From NCBI GenBank assembly GCA_002327725.1, contig DCXP01000020.1:1-11543 (forward strand): 11,543 nt of DNA, given 5' to 3'. Position 1 is the stretch's first letter. Every line of letters starts with the position of its first letter. The position numbers were made by a program, and so were the translations under genes. This DNA comes from Proteobacteria bacterium UBA2133 (GTDB lineage Bacteria > Pseudomonadota > Gammaproteobacteria > Arenicellales > UBA868). Positions 6,612 through 11,543 of the stretch are shown here, one piece after another. The notes under the pieces were generated by a model, which was not told the DNA's origin, did no database searches, and worked only from the letters and a program-made list of their open reading frames with translations.

Positions 6612-7568
6612 ATGAAGATTGGCTTTATCGGGCTTGGCAATGTCGGCGGCAAACTGGCCGGCACGCTGCTGCGAAACGGCTTCGACCTCACGGTCCGGGA
6701 CCTGAACCCGGATCTTGAGAAGGCTTTTGCGGCCGAAGGTGCCCGCATTGGCGCAAAACCCGCCGAGATTATGCAAGACGTTGATCTTCTGATTACCTGC
6801 CTGCCAAGTCCTGCGGTGAGCGCCGCTGTGATGGAAGGCGACGATGGCGCTCTGCAAGCGATGGCGCCCGGAAAGATCTGGGCCGAAATGAGCACTACCG
6901 ATGCGCTTGAGGTCTGCCGGCTGGGAGAAAAGGCCGCAGCAGGCGGCGCCGAGCCGATCGACTGCCCCGTATCAGGCGGCTGCCATCGGGCCGCCTCGGG
7001 AAACATTTCCATTTTTGCCGGCACCGGGCGATCCACATTCGAGAAAGTATTGCCGGTACTGACTACGATGGGCCGGCGCGTGCTGCACACCGGTCCACTG
7101 GGCTCCGCCTCGACACTGAAAGTCATGACCAATTATCTCGCTTCCGTGAACCTGGCGTCACTCGGTGAGGCTCTGATGACCATGCGCCGTGCCGGTATCG
7201 ATCTCAATACCACGTTTGAGGCTATCCGGATCTCTTCCGGTAACTCTTTTGTGCACGAAACCGAAAGCCAGGTGATTCTGAACGGAAGCCGGGACGTCAA
7301 CTTCACCATGGACCTGGTGGTCAAGGACCTGTCACTCTTCCAGGCCATCGCAGACCGGGCCGGTGTACCGCTGGAGATATCCCCGCTGCTGCTCAAGATC
7401 TTTGAAGATGGTCAGGACCGATATGGCGGTCGAGAATGGTCCACCAATATTGTCCGCCGACTGGAAGCGGCCTGTAACGACCAGCTTCTCGCACCGGGCT
7501 TCCCGGCAGAACTTGTCGATGATGAGCCGGAAGTCGCCGGCCATGAGGTGGTCGCGAGACGTTCCTGA
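6612..7568 (+). CDS. NAD(P)-dependent beta-hydroxyacid dehydrogenase (3-hydroxyisobutyrate dehydrogenase family)
   Basis: This enzyme interconverts a beta-hydroxyacid and its semialdehyde; relatives act on 3-hydroxyisobutyrate, 3-hydroxypropionate, tartronate semialdehyde or succinic semialdehyde. The Rossmann motif is GLGNVG (residues 7-12), and Asp30 at the end of the second strand favours NAD over NADP. The substrate loop is DCPVSGG (117-123), the catalytic lysine is Lys170 in STLKVMTNYL, and Asn174 is the usual partner. Length (318) is slightly above typical (~290-300) because of an unconserved C-terminal tail. An AGGGGG ribosome site lies 5 bases before the ATG. It sits 45 bases upstream of panC, and a (methyl)malonate-semialdehyde dehydrogenase is 1 kb away. 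Valine catabolism (3-hydroxyisobutyrate) or 3-hydroxypropionate/malonate semialdehyde are therefore plausible substrates. The substrate is inferred from context only. Confidence 0.9.
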   Translation: MKIGFIGLGNVGGKLAGTLLRNGFDLTVRDLNPDLEKAFAAEGARIGAKPAEIMQDVDLLITCLPSPAVSAAVMEGDDGALQAMAPGKIWAEMSTTDALEVCRLGEKAAAGGAEPIDCPVSGGCHRAASGNISIFAGTGRSTFEKVLPVLTTMGRRVLHTGPLGSASTLKVMTNYLASVNLASLGEALMTMRRAGIDLNTTFEAIRISSGNSFVHETESQVILNGSRDVNFTMDLVVKDLSLFQAIADRAGVPLEISPLLLKIFEDGQDRYGGREWSTNIVRRLEAACNDQLLAPGFPAELVDDEPEVAGHEVVARRS

Positions 7569-7613
7569 CGACGCATCGGCGTGATCCGCCGTGGACTGCG
7601 ATAGTGGGCAAAC

Positions 7614-8477
7614 ATGGACATGCTGCATCTTAATTCTCCTGCCGAAGCCGAGCGCTGGTGTTCCGAGCAGCGCGATCTCCGAAAGGCCATCGGCTTCGTG
7701 CCGACTATGGGCTCCCTGCACAAAGGCCATCTATCACTCGTCGATAGGGCCTGTCAGGAAAATGACGCCTGCTGCGTCAGCATCTTCATTAATCCACTTC
7801 AGTTTGAAGATCCCGAGGATTTCAAGGCTTATCCCCGGGACACCGAGTCCGATCTTGCACAACTAAAAGCACACGGCTGTGACATGGTCTTTATGGGAAA
7901 CCTCAATCAGTTTTTTCCCGAGGTCTCTGATGGCGACGAGATCGAGACGCTCCCGGCCGGACATCACGGCGCAGGTCTGGAGGAACGGTTCAGGCCAGGA
8001 CACCTTGATGGCGTAAGAACCATCGTGGAGCGGCTGTTTCGTACTGTGGGCCGCTCCAGGGTGTATTTTGGGGAAAAGGATTTTCAGCAGACGCTGGTGG
8101 TCTCGGACCTTGCCCGGGAGATCGGTTATCCGGAGGTCGTGGTGTGCCCCACCGTTCGCGAGGATTCGGGCCTGGCGCTGTCATCGCGAAACGTCCTGTT
8201 GGATGCTGAAGAAAAATCCCAGGCGCAGCTTATCTACCCGGCACTGCTTGCCGCATACGATGCCTGGTCAACCGGAGAAAGAGACCCCGAAATTCTCTCA
8301 GCGGCCATGATCAAACACCTGGATCACGACGGGCTCATGGTTGAATATGCCGAGGTGCGTGACCCGTACAACTGGACTCCTCAGTTACCGGTAACACCAC
8401 TCGAACGCGCACAGGCCCTGATCGCGGTGCGCATCGGTTCAGTGCGCCTGATCGACAACCTGAGGCTCGATCAGTAA
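7614..8477 (+). CDS. panC: Pantothenate synthetase (pantoate--beta-alanine ligase)
   Basis: PanC condenses pantoate with beta-alanine using ATP (via pantoyl-adenylate) to give pantothenate, the precursor of coenzyme A. The 287 residues match the family. Key motifs are VPTMGSLHKGH (His36 and His39 of the nucleotidyl-transferase signature), SIFINPLQF, YPR, RPGHLDGV (about 127-134), GEKDFQQ with catalytic-site Lys155, and the phosphate-binding SSRN (190-193). It ends with RIGSVRLIDN. One oddity is VREDSGLALSSRN, where Ser185 replaces the Asp usually found before GLA. The start is either this ATG or the in-frame ATG two codons later; GGG lies about 6 bases upstream. The pantothenate partners panB and panD are not in the window. 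It ends the plus-strand run and converges on mmsA, 37 bases between stops, with no evident terminator hairpin. Confidence 0.93.
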   Translation: MDMLHLNSPAEAERWCSEQRDLRKAIGFVPTMGSLHKGHLSLVDRACQENDACCVSIFINPLQFEDPEDFKAYPRDTESDLAQLKAHGCDMVFMGNLNQFFPEVSDGDEIETLPAGHHGAGLEERFRPGHLDGVRTIVERLFRTVGRSRVYFGEKDFQQTLVVSDLAREIGYPEVVVCPTVREDSGLALSSRNVLLDAEEKSQAQLIYPALLAAYDAWSTGERDPEILSAAMIKHLDHDGLMVEYAEVRDPYNWTPQLPVTPLERAQALIAVRIGSVRLIDNLRLDQ

Positions 8478-8514
8478 CGCACCTTGGCACCGATGCAGAG
8501 GCTAAGGCTCCCTG

Positions 8515-10032
8515 TTAGTGCTCGCCACCGGCCTTGAAATTGAAAACCGCACCTTCCTTGATGCCGGACGGCCAGCGCGAGGTCAGGGTTTTCAGTCTGG
8601 TATAAAAGCGGACGCCCTCAGGGCCGTGCATGTAGTGATCGCCAAAGAGTGATCGCTTCCAACCGCCAAAACTGTGGAAGGCCAGCGGGACCGGAATCGG
8701 GACGTTAACGCCGACCATGCCGATCCGGGCGCGATGACCAAAGTCCCGCGCCGTATCACCGTCACGGGTAAAGATAGCCGTCCCATTTCCGTACTCGTGC
8801 TCATTCACCAGAGCCAGTGCTTCCTCATAGTTATCCACACGGACCACTGATAGTACCGGTCCGAAAATCTCATCGCGATAGATGTCCATCTTGGGGGTCA
8901 CCCGGTCAAATACGGTTGCCCCGACAAAACATCCCGACTCGTAGCCCGAAATCGAAATGTCGCGGCCATCCACCACGAGCTCGGCTCCCTCTTCAACGCC
9001 CCGGTCGATGTAGTCTCTGATCCGGTCACGGGCATCCGGCGTGATCACCGGACCCATCTCTACCCCGTCCTGGTCATAAGCTCCGACCTTGAGGGTTTCT
9101 ATTCTGGGAACGAGCTGTTCCATCATGCGGTCGGCCGTGTCGTCACCGACCGCGACCACAACCGAGATCGCCATGCAGCGCTCACCAGCAGAGCCGTACG
9201 CCGCCCCCATTACGGCATCTACCACCTGCCCCATGTCGGCGTCCGGCATGACGATCATATGATTCTTTGCGCCGCAGAGCGCCTGGACGCGTTTGCCGTG
9301 TGCGCAGCCCGTGCGATAGATGTACTCACCCACTGCGGTTGACCCCACAAAACTGACTGCTTGGACAGTCGGATCAGATAGCAATGTATCAACGGCCTCT
9401 TTGTCGCCATTGACCACATTGAGAACACCATCCGGCAAGCCCGCTTCCGTCATCAGTCGCGCCATATATCCGGCACAGGAAGGATCGCGCTCAGAGGGTT
9501 TGAGAATAAAGGTATTGCCACAGGCAATCGCGACGGGAAACATCCACATGGGCACCATCGCAGGGAAATTAAACGGTGTAATGCCGGCAACGACTCCCAG
9601 TGGCTGGCGCATGCTCCACGAGTCGACACCGCCTGCCACCCCCTCGCTGAATTCGCCCTTGAGTAACTGCGGGATACCGCAGGCAAACTCCACGACTTCC
9701 AACCCACGGGTAATCGACCCCTTGGCGTCATCAACGGTTTTGCCGTGTTCGGAGGACAGAAGCCGTGCCAGTTCGTCCATATTCTGGATCAGCAGTTCAC
9801 GGTAACGGTACAGCACCTGTACCCGCCGCGCGGGGGGCACCTCGGCCCAGTCCGCAAAGGCGTCGGCCGCATTCGCAATGGCCCGGCGCACTTCATCGGC
9901 ACTTGCCAAGGCTACTGTTCTGGCGACGTCACCCGTGGCCGGGTTATAGACATCAGCAAAACGTCCGCTGGATCCTGAGACCCCCTGACCACCGATGTAA
10001 TGGCCTACGATTTCCTTGACGGCTGTATCCAT
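8515..10032 (-). CDS. mmsA: CoA-acylating (methyl)malonate-semialdehyde dehydrogenase
   Basis: This enzyme oxidises methylmalonate semialdehyde (from valine) or malonate semialdehyde (from beta-alanine or inositol) with NAD and CoA, releasing CO2 and giving propionyl-CoA or acetyl-CoA. Its 505 residues fit the MmsA/IolA branch of aldehyde dehydrogenases. Visible are the oxyanion Asn155 in TPFNFPAM, Lys178 in ILKPSERDP, the dinucleotide loop SFVGSTAVGE (about 227-236), CGAKNH (253-258) in place of the ELGGK of ordinary members, and nucleophile Cys286 in SAGERCMA. The absence of the general-base Glu in the 253-258 segment is the signature of the CoA-dependent class. AAGGAG lies 8 bases before the ATG. 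A perfect palindrome sits ~29 bases upstream, and the gene diverges from an omega-aminotransferase, which supports a role downstream of an amino-acid transamination. Confidence 0.95.
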   Translation of the reverse strand: MDTAVKEIVGHYIGGQGVSGSSGRFADVYNPATGDVARTVALASADEVRRAIANAADAFADWAEVPPARRVQVLYRYRELLIQNMDELARLLSSEHGKTVDDAKGSITRGLEVVEFACGIPQLLKGEFSEGVAGGVDSWSMRQPLGVVAGITPFNFPAMVPMWMFPVAIACGNTFILKPSERDPSCAGYMARLMTEAGLPDGVLNVVNGDKEAVDTLLSDPTVQAVSFVGSTAVGEYIYRTGCAHGKRVQALCGAKNHMIVMPDADMGQVVDAVMGAAYGSAGERCMAISVVVAVGDDTADRMMEQLVPRIETLKVGAYDQDGVEMGPVITPDARDRIRDYIDRGVEEGAELVVDGRDISISGYESGCFVGATVFDRVTPKMDIYRDEIFGPVLSVVRVDNYEEALALVNEHEYGNGTAIFTRDGDTARDFGHRARIGMVGVNVPIPVPLAFHSFGGWKRSLFGDHYMHGPEGVRFYTRLKTLTSRWPSGIKEGAVFNFKAGGEH

Positions 10033-10060
10033 CTTGTTGACTCCTTCGAGAATTCGGTCG

Positions 10061-10073
10061 CGTTAAGTTAACG
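10061..10073. promoter_or_regulatory. Perfect palindrome upstream of mmsA, operator candidate
   Basis: CGTTAA-G-TTAACG is an exact inverted repeat with 6-base arms and a 1-base centre, 28 bases before the mmsA start codon and just upstream of its ribosome site. Its AT-rich core and position suit a dimeric transcription factor, but no regulator gene is in the window and the site occurs once here. It is too short to act as a terminator. Confidence 0.35.
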
Positions 10074-10107
10074 CCATCCCGATAACAGGTCGATTCGTCT
10101 GTGCAGT

Positions 10108-10515
10108 TTGAACACCATGCGCAAGCACCGCTTATTAGCCAATACAGCGCCTTGGTTCGCGACCTCAACATCGCGGATGCTTTCGTTGATCTTGATCACG
10201 ATAACTCCGATTTTCGGCCTTTCACAGGAACTTCACAAGTTCGACAACCTCGCTGATGCGGTTTACCGCTTTGAGGTCACCATCTACTGCGGCCTCGCCA
10301 CCGAGGCAGTGGCACAGGGTTGCCACCGCCTGCAGGAACAGTTTGTTCTTGAGCACAACCTCAGCAAGAGCGAGATTGATCAGGCCCGCAGCAAGGGGTG
10401 GTAGCTGGCCCCTGCCGAGTGGCAAAACCGGGGTCTTGGCGGCTTTCGTGCCTGGTGCGCAGGAGAAGGCCGGGACGCTGCGCTGGCGCTGTCGTCCTTG
10501 GCAGAGCCCGAATGA
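10108..10515 (+). pseudogene. Unrecognised decayed reading frame with in-frame amber stop
   Basis: I do not recognise this protein. From about 10204 one plus-strand frame looks coding: most third positions are G or C, and the peptide is balanced and helical (LHKFDNLADAVYRFEV, later SKSEIDQARSKGW). A TAG at 10402-10404 interrupts it. The same frame continues with equally protein-like sequence (LAPAEWQNRGLGGFRAW) to TGA at 10513-10515. A single C-to-T change in a CAG glutamine codon would explain the TAG. Before ~10200 the more protein-like frame is a different one (10086 to about 10200, including ALVRDLNIADAFVDLDHDN), which suggests a frameshift as well. The open part could be read from TTG 10108 or ATG 10117, neither with a good ribosome site. 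It fills the space between mmsA and the aminotransferase, whose start is 106 bases further on. Alternatives are a short intact gene of ~96 codons or chance. Confidence 0.4.
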
Positions 10516-10620
10516 CGAACGCTTGTTGATTGGCAGAATCCAAGGCAGAATGCTTCGCGCTCCCATCACTATTTCATCGTTACCCAATACCACAGCCCAG
10601 TCGACACCGTCGAGGTTCCC

Positions 10621-11543
10621 ATGAACGCATCCATCAGTGAAGCCCAGAAGAAGGATATCGCCCACGCGCTGCACCCCTATACGAACCTTGCCGTGCATGA
10701 AGAACAGGGGCCGCTGGTGATCTCCCGCGGAGAGGGTGTGTACGTCTGGGATGACCGGGGTAATCAGTATCTTGAGGGTCTGGGCGGGCTATGGTGTGTA
10801 TCACTGGGGTTCTCGGAACCCCGGCTGGCACAGGCGGCGGCCGAGCAGTTTGCGACTCTGCCCTATTCGCATACCTTTGCCCATCGTTCTACCGAACCCG
10901 TGATCGCACTTTCGGAAAAACTGATGGAGATCGCGCCGGAGCCGATGACCAAAGCCTTCTTCCTGAGTTCCGGGTCAGAGGCGATCGACGCGATGATCCG
11001 CTTTACCTGGTACTACAACAACGGACGCAGTCTGCCAAAGAAAAAGAAGATTATCTCCCGTAAACGGGGCTACCACGGTGTAACCGTGGCCGGGGGCAGC
11101 CTTACCGCAATCCCCCTGATGCAAAATGATTTTGACCTGCCGCTTAAACGGATGATCCACACCGATACGGCGGGATACTACCGATATAGCGAAGTTGGAG
11201 AATCTGAAGAAGCATTTGCAACCCGTCTGGCCGACAACCTTGAGCAGTTGATTCTTAAGGAAGACCCCGACACCGTCGCGGCGTTCGTGGCGGAACCCGT
11301 CATGGGCGCTGGTGGGGTCATGGTACCCCCGGCCACCTACTTTGAAAAAATCCAGGCAGTGCTTAAGAAGTATGACGTCCTGATGGTGGCCGACGAGGTC
11401 ATCTGCGGTTTCGGGCGAACCGGCAACATGTGGGGTTCCGAGACTTACGGCATCCAACCCGACATGGTGACCTGCGCGAAACAGCTTTCTTCCGGGTATC
11501 TGCCGATCTCCGCACTGATGATCTCCGAGAAAATATATGACGT
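10621..11543 (+). CDS. Class III omega-amino-acid:pyruvate aminotransferase (partial, lacks C-terminus)
   Basis: This PLP-dependent fold-type I aminotransferase moves a terminal amino group (for example from beta-alanine, taurine or a diamine) to pyruvate. The visible 307 residues are about two thirds of the family's ~450. Motifs are GLGGLWCVSLGF (about 53-64), the cofactor phosphate loop SSGSEAID (116-123), Tyr151 in GYHGVT, Glu225 in AEPVMGAGG, the pyridine-nitrogen Asp258 in ADEVICGFGRTG, and Schiff-base Lys287 in CAKQLSSGYLPISA. Overall it resembles bacterial omega-transaminases of the Chromobacterium type. A Gln follows the lysine's neighbourhood where Gly (AKGL) is more usual. GAGG lies 5 bases before the ATG, fixing the start. 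Pairing with divergent mmsA suggests a beta-amino-acid substrate whose product semialdehyde is oxidised to acyl-CoA. The exact donor is inferred. Confidence 0.92.
   Translation, partial: MNASISEAQKKDIAHALHPYTNLAVHEEQGPLVISRGEGVYVWDDRGNQYLEGLGGLWCVSLGFSEPRLAQAAAEQFATLPYSHTFAHRSTEPVIALSEKLMEIAPEPMTKAFFLSSGSEAIDAMIRFTWYYNNGRSLPKKKKIISRKRGYHGVTVAGGSLTAIPLMQNDFDLPLKRMIHTDTAGYYRYSEVGESEEAFATRLADNLEQLILKEDPDTVAAFVAEPVMGAGGVMVPPATYFEKIQAVLKKYDVLMVADEVICGFGRTGNMWGSETYGIQPDMVTCAKQLSSGYLPISALMISEKIYD

Noticed and set aside
5945..7132. Long antisense frame (395 codons, minus) across the carbonic-anhydrase-like and dehydrogenase genes
   Set aside because: It spans two well-supported plus-strand genes and their intergenic gap. 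The peptide is serine- and proline-rich low-complexity sequence typical of a reverse-frame shadow.
8478..8514. Terminator between convergent panC and mmsA
   Set aside because: The 37 bases contain no stem of useful length and no T-run on either strand.
10402..10404. TAG as a pyrrolysine codon
   Set aside because: Known pyrrolysine proteins are methylamine methyltransferases, which this frame does not resemble, and no pyl genes are present. A simple CAG-to-TAG change is enough.
10256..10624. 122-codon plus-strand frame ending at the aminotransferase start
   Set aside because: It is rich in Arg, Ser and Pro with an unbiased third position, and competes with a better coding frame in the same region.
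10222..10698. 158-codon minus-strand frame in the mmsA-aminotransferase gap
   Set aside because: It overlaps the start of the well-supported aminotransferase. Its triplets are the exact reverse of the more coding-like plus frame, and it has no good ribosome site or family resemblance.

Overview
The window looks like ordinary chromosome from a fairly GC-rich proteobacterium, most likely a gammaproteobacterium. The best clue is a full-length SohB-type S49 protease that resembles the enterobacterial protein from its N-terminal anchor through its catalytic domain. There are no rRNA or tRNA genes, CRISPR arrays, intact insertion sequences or phage genes. I found no previously undescribed system. 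The value lies in a broken genomic junction, one decayed gene and a plausible beta-alanine / semialdehyde metabolic theme.

Left part (1-2373), minus strand: the start of iorB (cut by the window edge) and complete iorA encode the two subunits of indolepyruvate:ferredoxin oxidoreductase, overlapping as TAATG. Upstream of iorA is a good sigma70-like promoter. Beyond that, in the same orientation, lie only the last ~50 codons of a branched-chain amino-acid ABC transporter ATPase (livF). An ior operon downstream of a liv transporter therefore appears to have lost its upstream part.

Middle left (2374-4824): a DadA/DAO-type FAD amine oxidoreductase (+) starts within about 15 bases of where the livF similarity ends. 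It converges, with a 6-base gap, on an M20 deacetylase/peptidase resembling ArgE (-).

Middle (4825-8477): a divergent promoter region leads into four closely spaced plus-strand genes. These are sohB (membrane-anchored protease), a gamma-carbonic-anhydrase-family hexapeptide protein, a 3-hydroxyisobutyrate-dehydrogenase-family enzyme and panC (pantothenate synthetase). Gaps are 37-45 bases and each gene has a usable start, so they could form one operon.

Right part (8478-11543): mmsA (-, CoA-acylating (methyl)malonate-semialdehyde dehydrogenase) and a class III omega-aminotransferase (+, runs off the end) diverge around a 588-base gap. The gap holds a perfect 6+1+6 palindrome in front of mmsA and a decayed, amber-interrupted reading frame of unknown function. 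An omega-amino-acid:pyruvate aminotransferase plus a malonate-semialdehyde dehydrogenase would convert beta-alanine to acetyl-CoA. The hydroxyacid dehydrogenase could interconvert the semialdehyde with 3-hydroxypropionate, and PanC consumes beta-alanine. The same enzymes also fit valine catabolism, so the beta-alanine reading is inference.
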